From Branchiostoma floridae (lineage: Eukaryota; Chordata; Leptocardii; Amphioxiformes; Branchiostomatidae), in the NCBI RefSeq assembly GCF_000003815.2, contig NC_049989.1:18568289-18614940 (forward strand): 46,652 nt of DNA. The letters run 5' to 3'. The position numbers were made by a program, and so were the translations under genes. Every line of letters begins with the position of its first letter. Positions within the stretch are counted from its first letter, which is position 1. The notes under the pieces are model-generated. The model worked only from the letters and a program-made list of their open reading frames with translations, was not told where the DNA came from and ran no database searches. Positions 1 to 11,195 of the stretch are shown one piece after another.

Positions 1-109
1 TCTGGACCTGCAACAACTTCCCGCAGCGATGGATGACAAAGAGGGGTGGAGGAAACTGGTTATGTGGAGACTTCGAGCGAGCTCGCCGGAGTAAGTAAGT
101 AAGTTACCC

Positions 110-1295
110 AGCACTCAAAAAAGACAACCTGTTAAATCTAGACAGGTTTTTATTAACTTTGCCAGAATGGCTAAGGTTATGTTTTAGGCTTGTACGTCTG
201 TCTGTCTGTCTATGTGCGAACAGAATAACTCGAGAAGCCTTAGATGGATCCTGATGATATTTGGTAGGTGGGTAGGGGTCGGAAAAACGAGGGTCAAGTT
301 CGATAATGGGCCCCCTAGCGGCTTGCTAAGGTACTGCAGCGGAAATTCTATTTTTGATATCTCGTGTTCTGGACATGCTGTGGTCGTGATTTTTGAGCGG
401 TAGATAGCCCTTGGGACAGAAAGAAAGTGCTGTGAGTTTGGGTCCCTTAGCGGCTTTTTTGGAACTGCAGGCGTTGGTTTCCTTTCAAACTTTGGATGAG
501 AATAACTCAAGAACGTGTGGACGGATCACCATGATTTTTGGTATCTGGATAGTATGAGTGATGACGTACATAATGGGATACTAGTTATGCAAATCAACAG
601 CTTATTTGCATAATTAATGAGGAAAGTTTATAAATTCTCTTCATTCCATGATAGGACTTTCAAACTTGTCGCATATGTAGCTGGGAAGGAGAGGATGTCG
701 ATAGATATCAATTATGCAAATGACCTCATTTGCATAATTAATGAGAAAATATGAATGTGTTCACGGATCATCATGATTTTTTGTATGTAGATAGCCTAAG
801 TGAAGACCTGCATTACGAGATACTGATTATGCAAATCAACAGATAATTTGCATAATTAATGAGGAAAATTCACTCCAGTACATGATGTATCTTGCAAACT
901 TGTCACATATGTGGCTGAGAAAGAGAGAAATGTTGATAGATATCAATTATGCAAATGACGACATCATTTGCATAATCAATTAGAAAATATGAACGTATTG
1001 ACGGATCGTCATGATTTTTGGTAAGTGACGACTTACATAATGAGTTGCTAATCAGATAAATCAACAGCTAATTTGCGTAAGTAATGCGAAAAGTTCATGA
1101 ATCCACTGCATTCCATGATAGGACTATCAAAGTTGTCAAGTCTGTAACTGAAAACGAGGGTAGAGAGTAAGGTGTGTATGTTTGGGTCCCCTTGCATCTT
1201 TTTTTGAACTGCAGAAGCCGGTTTAGTTTCAGACTTTGAAAGAGAATAAGTCAAGAAGGGTTGAAATGATCATCATGATTTTAGTATGTACTAAG
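110..1295 (-). repeat. octamer-rich dispersed repeat, reverse-orientation copy
   Basis: This stretch is built of loosely repeated units containing inverted pairs of ATGCAAAT and ATTTGCAT (for example 587-594 with 604-611, 714-721 with 728-735, 829-836 with 846-853), each followed by AATTAATGAG. The left end carries a GTCTGTCTGTCT run near 190-212 and a segment matching, in reverse complement, the part of the copies at 21330-22433 and 37958-39090 that reads 'caccaagta...ccagccgttcttgag'. It is therefore a family member on the opposite strand. Apparent reading frames here (for example 184-510) are repeat-derived. No coding sequence is supported. Exact ends are not resolved. Confidence 0.75.
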
Positions 1296-1770
1296 CTGAT
1301 AGCTTAAGTAATGCTTGATACAACTTAACAATAATTATTTAAATTGGGATCTAATTTCCATTTTATTAACCAACTCCAGGCATATGAAATACAATGTAAT
1401 GAGTAACACATTTATGTCTACAGCCATCAAACTACATAACAAACCTGGTTTATTTGGCAAAGGTATCTGTTCGTGGAACTCTAGTTATGTATATGGAACT
1501 ATCTGCCAAAAGAATTTGAATCTATATCATATAGAAATGTACAAAGAGACAGCTGAATAAAGAAAAAATTCAATCAAATCGGGACAACAGACCAAAATTT
1601 TACACAAAATTATCAGTGCAAAGTGTCATACCCTATGTCTCGGTCAGGGACTCGCCACTTGCTCATCCCAGTGAGTACCATCCATATTACATGGTCATTC
1701 GACCTACATTAAGCTCCCTTTTAATCAGGGAAATAATAAAATAATACAAGGAAAATAAAATTCCACACAC
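1296..1770. other. non-coding, intron or 3' flank of gene A
   Basis: AT-rich sequence left of the last visible TSP1 exon of gene A. I see no further exon, no recognisable repeat and no poly-A signal that convincingly ends the gene. Because the last exon ends at a plausible donor (CCAG|GTGTGT), the gene most likely continues beyond the left edge. Confidence 0.5.
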
Positions 1771-4700
1771 CTGGACAATTTGCTGTGGAACAGTCTCTTG
1801 TCGTGACACCCAGCCCAGCACAGTCCCTTCCACCATGTAGAGGCTGAGGGTTGTCGCATGTCCGTATTCGTCGTTGGGTACCGCCTCCACAGGTGACGTC
1901 ACAGGGCAACCATTGTCCCCATGTAGACCAGTGACCGTCGACTGTATTAGATGCACACAAAGACTGACATTAAGCATGCGATGGTGTAGACATATCTGAG
2001 TTCGTCTTTCTTGTCATGTGCAAGCTGGATGAACACCACTGAATACGTCCGTTATCTCGATTACAATGATGCTGTTGATTTCTTTTTCTGTGTTCTTGCT
2101 GAAGCGGGATCTGCAAGATCATTTCTCAACACAACAGGAAGTTTACTTGCCTGGACACGGGTCCGTCCCACAAGCTACACTTTCCTGGTTGTTTCCCACA
2201 CAGGGGTTGCCCCCATGCTCTGGAGTCGGGCTGTCACATTCACGTGTGCGATGCATCAGACCTCCACCGCATGTTACATCACAAGCTGTCCAGTTGGACC
2301 ATGCCCCCCATCCACCGTCAACTAGGGTAAGGATAGACCGTTTGTTTCATTGTTCTGTTTTATTTAACCGGGGTGACACATTTCAGTATCGTAGCACTGT
2401 TTAAATGCGGACCTGGATCATTTACATAACATTTAATATGAATACATATACATGGCTGGTAATAACTCATCTATACATGTACATACACAAAATGTGACAG
2501 TCTAGGTCATAATTCATACGTAAAATTGAATATGACGTTTGCTTTTTGATCATTTACTTGTCAAAGCACGTTATTACATACTAAAGGGAATAAAAAAAGA
2601 CAAGCAACTCTTACATGTGTCTTGCAGAGTATTTACTATTCAGGTGAACCCGAGTTCTACGCAAAGCAATTTCACATTCATATTTAGCAAATGTCGTAAT
2701 GATACCCCAGCCACTTGTTCAATGAAACAATTATTATTAATCAAAAAAGCCTTACTGGGACAAAGGACAGCAGCGTTGCACGGTCTTGTTTCTTGGCTCA
2801 GGCCCTGACAGTCAGATCCACCATTCTCAGGTGCAGGATTTGTGCAGGACCGTGCGCGGAACTGCGTCCCTGTACCACAGGTCACACTACAGACACTCCA
2901 GTCACTCCAAGCGGTCCAGCCTCCATCAACTGTGGGTGGGGGTAAATCAGGCAGTGGCGTAGTCAGTAGGTGGCTCTGCGTTTTTTTAACCATATACAAA
3001 GGATTCAGCATTTGTAATTACCGTCACATAACATGGAGTGACTTTATAAATACATTACACACCACAACACATCACTAAGCTTCCTGTGCCATTGGAACAC
3101 CCATTGGCTCATCATTAACCAATATCTTCTAGTCATTTTCGTCCTGACGGATGGTTCAATCAGATGGATTCAGCGATGTGCGACTATACCTGCTCTGCTC
3201 TTGTACGGTTGGGCACAAGTGGTGCAGATAGTGGATATAATTATAATGGGAAAGTTTTGATAGTTATGTAATACTCCGATTGCAACGATGCTATTGGCAT
3301 ACGTATATCTAACAAGCAGGATCTGCAAGATCATTTCTCAACGCAACAGGAGGTTTACTTGCCTGGACACGGGTCCGTCCCACAAGCTACACTTTCCTGG
3401 TTGTTTCCCACACATGGACTGCCGCCATGTTCCGGAGTCGGGCTGTCACATTCACGTGTGCGATGCATCAGACCTCCACTGCATGTTACATCACAAGCTG
3501 TCCAGTTGGACCATGCCCCCCATCCACCGTCAACTAGGGTTAGGATAGACCGTAAAGTTAAAGATGATTTTTTATGTGAATATTCAAAATTGATGATCCT
3601 CTAGACGTCTTTGGTATCATTTAGTTGCCAATGCGCACATGTTACTGCAAAGGAATGAATAGAAAAGGACGATACCCCATAGACAATCTTATCAAACTTT
3701 ACCACGCAAATTAATGTTCATATAGCAAACGATGGTTATACTCTGAATGTATCTAGAATTGATTTCTATGTAAATTACGAAATCTACTGAGATGAAAAAG
3801 CATAGTGGTTTCATTTATACTTTTCTTGTGTAACTTCTCGAAAGAGATATAATTTCTATGCGATACAGGGAAACATGTCTTTGTGTAATCATCACTGCTA
3901 ATATTAAACTCCAAATTGCACCTGAGACAAAAGACATGACGAAGACCAGGATGTATAAGTGCGGGCAGCCAGAATACAATAGAGATTATCATTTTTAACA
4001 ACAATGTAGATCCCGATCATCCAAAAGTCTCTGAATAACAATTTGAAACTCATGATGAGCTTAAATGCAGTAAAATTGGCCTAGTGACTTGTTCATTGAA
4101 ACAATTAATTCCTCTTTACACCTAAAAAGTCTTACTGGGACAAAGGACGGCAGCGTTGCACGGTCTTGTTTCCTGACTCAGGCCCTGACAGTCAGATCCA
4201 CCATCCACAGGTGCAGGATTTGTGCAGGACCGTGCGCGGAACTGCGTCCCTGTACCACAGGTCACACTACAGACACTCCAGTCACTCCAAGCGGTCCAGC
4301 CCCCGTTAACTGTGTGTGTGTTTTTGTGGATCAGACAGGGGTGTAACTAATTAATCAATAATCAACAGGTTACTCTGTGTTTTAATGTATAACTGGCCCA
4401 GCATTACAATTTCTGTCACAAAAAACATAACTTGTATTTCTGCATGCTTTTGATACCTGCCATCATAATGTTATATTTTCCAAAGCAGAAAGTGGACAAA
4501 ATGGGACGGATAAAACGGGACAGATTAAATTGACCAGACGGCAGACCTTTCTAAAAGAATATCCATAGAATATTAAACAATATTTTTTTTTAAATATTGA
4601 GTGAGAAGCACAATTCTAAAATGCGATAGGAAGCTATATAACAACGCTATGATATTCACAAAAATATCTTAAGTAGATATAAAAGGGATGTCTTTGTATG

Positions 4701-6741
4701 AAAAAGGAGAGATACCTGGCTGTAGACAAGCGTTGGTTGCACAAGGTCTGGTTTCAGTGCTCTCTCCAACACAATCTGCACCCCCATTTGAAGGCGGTGG
4801 GTTGTCACATGTGCGGGTTCGTGTCTCTGTCCCTCCACCACAGGTTCTGTCACATTGTGACCATGCTGACCACGGGGACCACTGCCCGTTGACTGGTTTA
4901 AACGGTAATGAAGACTTTTTTTCAACATAATTTAACTTCTCAGCTGAATCAATCTACTGTCATGGGACAGGAACATGGCCAATACTTGACTTGACTTGAT
5001 ATGGCTGATATCAAAGATAAAAAAAAGACAGTTCTTCTGCAGTACCAAGGCAGACCCAATGGGGCCAGATTGCCGTTGATCTTCTTTGAAACGTTTTGTT
5101 TTATCTAGTAACATGACTTCAAAATAAAACAAGAGTCCGTAAGATACATTCCTCCGTAAAATAGTTATGATGCTTGTAATGTGGCTAATGTGTTTGCTAT
5201 CCACTTTAACAACCCATGTGCCAAATGTCAGACTAATTCATCAAAAGGTTCTTATCGTGTAGGCCAAAGTACAAAGTTATAGTTTTTTCATATCAATGAA
5301 AACTAGGTTTTCATTTGTATAACTGATATCTACCAATATGCTTCTCTTTTTCATGTAGTTGTGAATCCCATCATGAAATACAGTGATTTATAAGTTATAC
5401 AAGCTGGCTCTTGAATAGCATGATTTGTATCGAATTGTTATGCTAATTATGTCCAGGTAGTTTATTTCTATACACTATTTACATATTTCTAACACTAGAC
5501 AGAAGCCACTTCAGTGTAGGAAGCCAGTTCTTATGAGCTTAACATTTGCTTGTGTCAAGCCGCTAGACAAAGGACGCTAGAGCACCACATAACCCAGCAT
5601 TTCCTTGGACTAAGCCCAATTAACGCAGGCACACAAACGCCACCGACATGGATGACATTACCACGATTTTATAAAGATGAGGGTGTTTTTTTTAAATGTT
5701 ACATTACCTATAAAAGCTGTTTCGGTATAAAGAAAAAGGCAAACACTTGCAGGCGGTACGTCAAACTTATACATACGGATGCAGCAAATGGATCGCGTGC
5801 TATAGCTGCGAACGAACGTTCATGATCAGTGACACTAGCTCTTTCTATAAAAGCCTTTAAAGGGCATAAAAGGCATAAACGTAAACATCTGAAAACGTAA
5901 ACGTATTGGCCAAGTTAAGAAGACTGAATGCCCTACCTTCTTCGCAGAAAAATCGGACCCTGTAGTCTTCACACGGCTGGGAGAATGGATAGCCAGGCTG
6001 GTCAGTGTCGTAACATTCCAGTCCCAGGTCTGCGTCAAAAGTACGCAGGACCTGGCTGGTGTCTAACGCCGGTACGCCTGCAGTGGTCTCCGCCTGGATG
6101 AGTAGTGGTGACAGACAGACCAAACTCGGGTATAACCCGTAAATGTCTGCCAGCAGTTCGGTGTCGTGGCCGGCGATGGGGTCACTGATGTCGAACCAAA
6201 TGGTCCATCCGGAAATGGCAGTGGTGGAACCTACAGGGTGGGAAATTATGGGGTGAACATGGTCAGCACAAAAAGGGACTTTTGTTATATCAAAATACAC
6301 TAAGTGGCTACATATAGTAAGACAAAGACTGTACACTTTAACAAAAGAAAACGTTTGCTGGGTAAGGAAACAATAAATATGTCTTGAAAATCAACATGTT
6401 GATTAATGACTGATATTTTAAGATAGGAGGAGATCTAATGCCCAATGTCAAGCCCTGTAAAAGTCAATCATATGTCAACTTTTGATAATAAAAACTGATT
6501 GTCACATCAAGAATAAGATGTCTTCCCTTTTATCAGGTTACATAATGCTACTTTTCATTAAACCTGAAGGACAAAACAAACATAATAATCGTGAATTAGA
6601 AAATAAGGAATATATTTCCTTAATTTTTTTCAAAGTGACGAGTAACAAAGCGACAACATTGTAGCAGTGTAACGACTGCCCTGTATACTACATACCTGTG
6701 AAGGCCATCAGTACCGTGATCGTAAGAAGTTCTACTCTCAT
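1771..6741 (-). CDS. CILP-like secreted protein with WxxW domain and six TSP1 repeats (gene A, 3' end outside window)
   Basis: Predicted extracellular-matrix glycoprotein. Exons in transcript order: 6696-6741 (signal peptide [16 protein letters not shown]), 5937-6230 (Mucin2_WxxW domain, [11 protein letters not shown]...[10 protein letters not shown]), then TSP1 exons 4716-4892, 4136-4309, 3363-3533, 2756-2929, 2151-2321, 1771-1941. Every intron is phase 1 and every exon after the first is a multiple of 3, the classic shuffling-compatible arrangement. Each TSP1 module has the W..W..W array ([10 protein letters not shown]) that is C-mannosylated in known TSP1 domains and the CxxTCG motif (CSVTCG, CDVTCG, CDRTCG) used for O-fucosylation. 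WxxW followed by TSP1 is the order in vertebrate CILP, but CILP has one TSP1, so six is an expansion. Exons of 174 and 171 nt alternate as a duplicated pair. Two donors are GC. No Ig or C-terminal exon is visible; they would lie to the left. Exon calls are firm; the 3' extent is unknown. Confidence 0.88.
5030..5100 (+). repeat. short fragment of the octamer-rich repeat family
   Basis: The segment 'ctgcagtaccaaggcagacc' followed by 'ggggcc' resembles the 'ctgcagtaccaaggggagcc' stretch in the copy at 21330-22433. It lies in intron 2 of gene A. It is short and degenerate, so assignment is tentative. Confidence 0.4.
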
Positions 6742-6785
6742 GATTTTCGTCGGTCGTGTGTATTATCCAGAATGGTTCAGGGTGA

Positions 6786-6793
6786 CTTATATA
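6786..6793 (-). promoter_or_regulatory. TATA box of gene A
   Basis: TATATAAG on the minus strand about 45 nt upstream of the start codon at 6741. The same place upstream of genes B and C holds CTATAAG, and gene D holds CATAAG, all followed by TCRC. Conservation in four paralogues supports a core-promoter role; transcription would start roughly 25-30 nt downstream, giving a very short 5' UTR. Confidence 0.65.
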
Positions 6794-6902
6794 TGCTGCG
6801 ATCTCCGTTATCTTGACGGCGAGTTCACAGATCAACGGCTAAATAGAAGAGAACAACGTGCACCTCTGCTACCCGGAGGTAAAGTTCAGTTTGTTAGCAT
6901 GA

Positions 6903-6955
6903 AAACATGTTTGCTCACGCGGAAAAACATGTGATTCTGTTTACAACAATAATTT
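6903..6955 (-). promoter_or_regulatory. conserved promoter-proximal block, gene A
   Basis: Contains 'acatgtttgctcacgcgg' followed by 'aaaaacatgt', about 160-210 nt upstream of the start codon. Near-identical blocks sit at matching positions before genes B (14721-14780), C (20973-21040) and D (28176-28232), whereas surrounding sequence has diverged. On the minus strand the core contains GCAAACA, which fits the Fox-factor consensus; that binding is inference only. Confidence 0.6.
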
Positions 6956-7238
6956 TTGCATCGACAGCACATTACAAAGTCGTTCAGATGCATTACAGTA
7001 TACATTGCTCACTAAATCCTTTTAAAGACAAGGCGCTTCGACATACGATGATGGACAGTGTAAAGAAGAATGTCTTTCTTTGACAACAAATCAAGTTAGA
7101 CATTGTCGAAGTAAGGGTGCAATTCTGATGCAATATGAAATATGGGACCTCATTTTATTATGAATTAGTAAAAATATGTTATATTGGATACAGTAAGTGT
7201 TACACACACCTATCACACTGTAGGAACATTTTCAAACC

Positions 7239-7295
7239 TGTATCTGTATCTATATAGCCGGTATAACCACCCTTCGGCGTAACACACCAGCTTAA
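7239..7295 (-). mobile_element. solitary 3' tail of a CR1-like retrotransposon
   Basis: Nearly the same sequence as the 3' end of the element at 9948-11000: an ATCTGTATCTAT-type short tail, then 'agccggtataaccaccct' and 'cgtaacacaccagctt'. No reverse transcriptase sequence is attached, so this is an extreme 5' truncation. Target-site duplications were not identified. Confidence 0.65.
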
Positions 7296-7664
7296 ACCTG
7301 TGTTTTATGATGATACACTATTTTCTATCTTAACAAACTTGCCGATGCTTTCCCAAGAGTGCATTCAGCTTTGCATTAGATTTGATGGCAAATTGATGGG
7401 GAAACATAGCGTAGCAAACAGCTGTAACAATCGTTATATCAGCTTTTGAGTAGGGAAGGGAAGTCGTATTAGTCGTTCTACGCGTAAATAATTCCGCACA
7501 TTTTATCCGATGTCCGAGTATTACATTCATTGATTTAGACGGTCTCACAGGGATAAAAACATTTCACCTCTAGTGGATGCTTAAGAAGCTTCAATGTTAC
7601 CAACAGATGATTTATTTTGGTATACAGGCCTGGTCAAGGGAATTTATTTTGTAACGCACAGACC

Positions 7665-7715
7665 GCAGGCTACGGCCTTGACCACTGAATGACCTCATGT
7701 CCAATGAGAGACGAA
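7665..7715 (-). promoter_or_regulatory. upstream conserved block 1, gene A
   Basis: The pattern 'gctacggccttgaccactga' then 'atgacctca' and 'ccaatg' recurs upstream of gene B (15356-15405) and gene C (22434-22484). It is non-coding. It is either a retained regulatory element or leftover sequence from the gene duplications. Confidence 0.45.
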
Positions 7716-8274
7716 ATTTTCACTTCACTTTGACTAGAAATTTACTACTCATTGGTTTCCGGAAGGCTGTTTAGAAATGTCGATTGACATGTAAAATCTA
7801 ACAGCCTATTTGTACGGTCAGAGTGTACTTTTACTTTTTTGATTTTTTTGACAACAATGCTTAAGACATAAGAATGAATTCAACGGATACACACACACAT
7901 TTAATGGTGTTTTGTTAGATCGAAGAGAAAACGACCATTTTAGCGTGTAATTCACCATTCGCGACCTTACGCTATATTTAAGCAACGATATACGTTGTCC
8001 TTATTTTCATTATCTGCGCTAAGATGACGACTGATTTACGGTCGTTGTAGAGCCATATGTTTATGGGTGGATCAATGCGGGCGACAAATCACATGGCAAA
8101 GGTAAACGTTAGAATAATTTCTGTCATCAACCAAAAAGCTTTCTGGTACCCATTCCTTACTACCTCAACCCCGGATTGAAGAAGGACCTGGCTTTGGGGC
8201 TTTTTGGGGTTTCTACCCTTCCGTGTAACGTCTTTGCTAGTTAAACTATAATGCGGTACGTTAAGCATTGACGG

Positions 8275-8430
8275 GTACTGAACTGTCAGATGAACGTGTG
8301 TGACCTCTAAATGCACTGTTGTTGCTAACTGAGAGCAAATTTCCCACCAGGAAACGACGGTCATGTTTGTTCTGGGTAAATATTTGGGACCCACATGTAG
8401 TGTTGACAGAACATCGACATGTACATTCTT
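8275..8430 (-). promoter_or_regulatory. upstream conserved block 2, gene A
   Basis: Shares long identical runs with 28990-29160 upstream of gene D: 'ctgaactgtcagatgaac', 'ccaccaggaaacgacggtca', then 'tgtttgttctgggtaaat' and 'agaacatcgacatg'. It lies about 1.5 kb upstream of gene A (about 1.0 kb upstream of gene D). The overlapping minus-strand frame at 8089-8496 is not kept open in the other copy, so I treat it as non-coding. Confidence 0.5.
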
Positions 8431-8499
8431 AATTTGAGTAAGTGTTTGTAAGTAGCTTTGGAAATTTTTACCCTGGGTTTTTACATACGAACACACAGT

Positions 8500-9947
8500 T
8501 TGGTAACAATTTGATAATTTGATAGGAATAAAATAGAAAAAAAGCTATTAACATGCACGCGGTTAGCCTTGTCAACAATGGCAATATCTTATGATATCTG
8601 ACAAGCATTGTCCGATTTTCATCGATGATATTTGGTTAACTAGATTAAAGATGAAATCACATAGAACAAACTGAAACTACTTTTCAAAATAATATTTGAA
8701 ATATTAGCAGATCAGTACATGAAAACCTCGGTCCAGCATGTTTTGTTTAGAGAGACAAACCCCTGCCGATAGTCCATATAATTACAACGAAAAGAGTTAG
8801 CTTACTTGCCACAGGCAAAATAGTTAGATAGAGATGGGCATTAAGATAGCTCAATCAGAACATTATTTGAGGTAGAATAGGTTGGTCAAAAGATTAAAAA
8901 AATCGAAGTTCAGTACCAAGGTCACACACAGGGGGCCCCAAATCGACCCTGACCTTTGTCTTTGCAACACCTACCCACACCAAGATAGGCATGGCCTAAT
9001 ACTGCTTCGGCTAAAGGTCGGGAGCCAAATTCGTGTAACCGGGCTTTAAGCAAACTATCTCCACATATTTGCAGAATGCCCATATCTCAAGCATTTCTGG
9101 TGGAATGACATCACACTGCAATAAGTAAGCCTGAATTAAAAACAAACAAATAAATACTGTATGGACACATGTAAAATTCTTTATGAAATACAGCTGTACT
9201 TAATGTCAAGTACTAAACCTGTATATTTGTACACGCTCGTATCACGTAATGAAAAAATCAGATTGGATAACATACGCTCTAAACAACAAAAGTTCATCAT
9301 ATCGTAAGCTGCATGTACAAGGGGTACGCCACCACTTCATTGTACTTATCTGTTTTTTGCAACCTTTCTACTTTGTTATATAAATTTCAAGGAAAACACA
9401 TGTAAGTAGAATAAAAAAAAATGGTACACAGCGATTTTCATATTAAGTAACTGGTTTTGACTGACACTGCAAGATGAACAAAAAATCTTATATTTGACCT
9501 TTTCTTTCTCTTCACATTAAGGAGTCATATTTATGAGATGAAATACACGACTTCTAGTGTAACCCACTGCAATATAATGATACTTTGGAAAATTATTACA
9601 AAAATAAGATAGCATTTTCGTTGTCACTTTTTGGAGTAGCATAAAAATGTGGCACATTAAACTGTGCTGCAGTCATTATATAGTTCAGAGAAAACATAGC
9701 TATATATGCGGCAAACCGACATGAATAGGCTCATCAGGTAGGTTATCAGCTGTTCATGTTTCAACAAAGTAAGATTAAGCTCATTACACATACTGCTACG
9801 GAATTACATGCTGGCTTTCAGTTACAGTGCATTCTATTGAAAGTACTGATCCCAATGCACAAAGATCAATATTAAGAAATATGGTATCGATATTGGTGAC
9901 ATTTTGACATTACAGTCTTTTGCAATGATATCATATTTGCTAGGTAC
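8500..9947. other. intergenic, no gene recognised
   Basis: AT-rich sequence with only short frames. A stretch near 8908-8990 ('cagtaccaaggtcacac...ggggcc...caacacctacc') looks like another small fragment of the octamer-rich repeat family. Nothing else is recognised. Confidence 0.5.
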
Positions 9948-11000
9948 CATCTGTATCTGTATCTATAGAGCCGGTATTACCGCCCTTCGACGTAACACAC
10001 CAGCTTCGCAGGCACGCGGCGCGGCAGCATCTGGTTACACTGAACGACCCGTCACACCTAGCTTTTGCACATCTATCTGCATGAGGTTTTTAAAGCTATC
10101 CAGAGAAGATGCCCCTACCGTGCTTGGTGATAACAAATTCCACTCTACTGTGTTCTACGTATACTGTCTTTCTTTTTATACGGATCCCATACTGTTGCAG
10201 CATATTCAAGGTTAGGTCTTACCAGTGACGCTCACAACTTACAGCATGCTCACAAGTTACGTTTGATTACTCCCAATGTATGTTTAGCCTTGGTTGTTAT
10301 TTTGTTAACATGGACATTACACTTCAGCCCAGTTGTTAAGATAACACCTAGGTATGGGTGGGTTTTGTGGTTGCTAATATTTGACCACAAAATTGGTAAG
10401 GGACACATTTGGTGTGCGTTTGTTTATTTTATGCATGATATAACACTTATCGGGATTAAACTGCATAAGCCATTTCCTTTGCCATTCTTCCAGGGTGTTC
10501 AGATCTTTCTGCAGAAGTTGTGAATCATTCTTTGCAGATACCTCTATATATAGCAGACAATCATCGGCGAATAACCTCACACTTGAATCGAGCTGGTCTG
10601 GCAAGTCGTTTATGTACAAGAGGAAAATCAATGGTCCCAGGACAGTCCCTTCCGGAACTCCTGACGCTACTTTAATTGAAGCTGAGGCCTTCCCTTGTAC
10701 CACTACCGTTTGCTCTTTGTTTGTCAGGAAAGCCTTTAACCAGTTCAATGTAGTTCCTGGAATTCCATAGAACTCCAGTTTTGTTATGAGTCTGCTATGT
10801 GGGACTTTGTCGAAGGCTTTAGTGAAATCAAGTATTGCTAGATCCACATGTCTTTTTTTTTGTTCAGTGCCCCAGCTATGCCGTGAACTAGTAAACTAAG
10901 CTGTGTTTCTGTGAATCGCTTTGCTCTGAAACCATGCTGGTAGTCCATAAGTATATTGTGACCTTCTAAGTGTTTCATGATATGGCTATGGATAATGCGT
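9948..11000 (-). mobile_element. 5'-truncated CR1-like non-LTR retrotransposon
   Basis: Reads on the minus strand from about 11000 (reverse transcriptase, beginning at IIHSHIMKHLEGHNIL) to a 3' end near 9948 made of short GATACAGATACAGAT-type repeats. Such a microsatellite-like tail in place of poly-A is typical of the CR1/L2-type clade. The 5' part (endonuclease and ORF1) is missing, the usual result of incomplete reverse transcription. It begins about 90 bp past the probable poly-A signal of gene B. Frame breaks and loss of sequence in the 3' third make it inactive. Confidence 0.85.
10262..10998 (-). pseudogene. reverse transcriptase fragment of the CR1-like element
   Basis: Longest open stretch is 10374-10847. 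Visible reverse transcriptase landmarks in order: DYQHGFRAKRFTETQL upstream, AILDFTKAFDKVPH (motif A), ASGVPEGTVLGPL and YINDLP (motif B), and LFADDCLLY (the catalytic FADD box). The frame upstream of 10851 and the main frame differ by one base at a run of nine adenines (minus strand, about 10853-10861), and a stop near 10374 precedes a shifted YLGVILTTGLK segment. A YAATVWDPYKKKD segment follows further on. It is a dead copy; the retained FADD shows fairly recent decay. Confidence 0.88.
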
Positions 11001-11090
11001 TATTGCCAACGTCAACGTCACGTATTTCGTCTTCTCACAAAAGAGTAGTTCGTTGTTCTACGAAGCACACAAGGCCTTAAAAGATTCGTT

Positions 11091-11096
11091 TTTATT
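11091..11096 (-). terminator. probable poly-A signal of gene B
   Basis: AATAAA on the minus strand about 100 nt past the stop codon of gene B, ahead of the retrotransposon. No downstream element was evaluated. Confidence 0.5.
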
Positions 11097-11195
11097 GGGG
11101 AAATTCTTTGACGTTCCTCAAATCTCTCTGACGCAACGACGCCACCAACGTGTCACAGCATCGGTGAGATACCCGTTTTAGCTAGTTAGCACAAA

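Noticed and set aside
184-510. 108-codon minus-strand frame
   Set aside because: Lies in the octamer-rich repeat family and the frame is not kept in the other copies.
550-1000. Regular inverted units suggestive of a CRISPR-like array
   Set aside because: Units are unevenly spaced and diverged, spacers are also similar to one another, and the family recurs elsewhere; it is a eukaryotic dispersed repeat.
2011-2404. Plus-strand frames over the TSP1 exons (also 2715-3078, 3288-3604, 4089-4346, 4688-4930)
   Set aside because: They mirror minus-strand TSP1 exons, which have the W and Cys pattern, matching phases and splice sites.
8089-8496. 135-codon minus-strand frame upstream of gene A
   Set aside because: The homologous sequence at 28990-29160 does not keep the frame, so the conservation is at DNA level.
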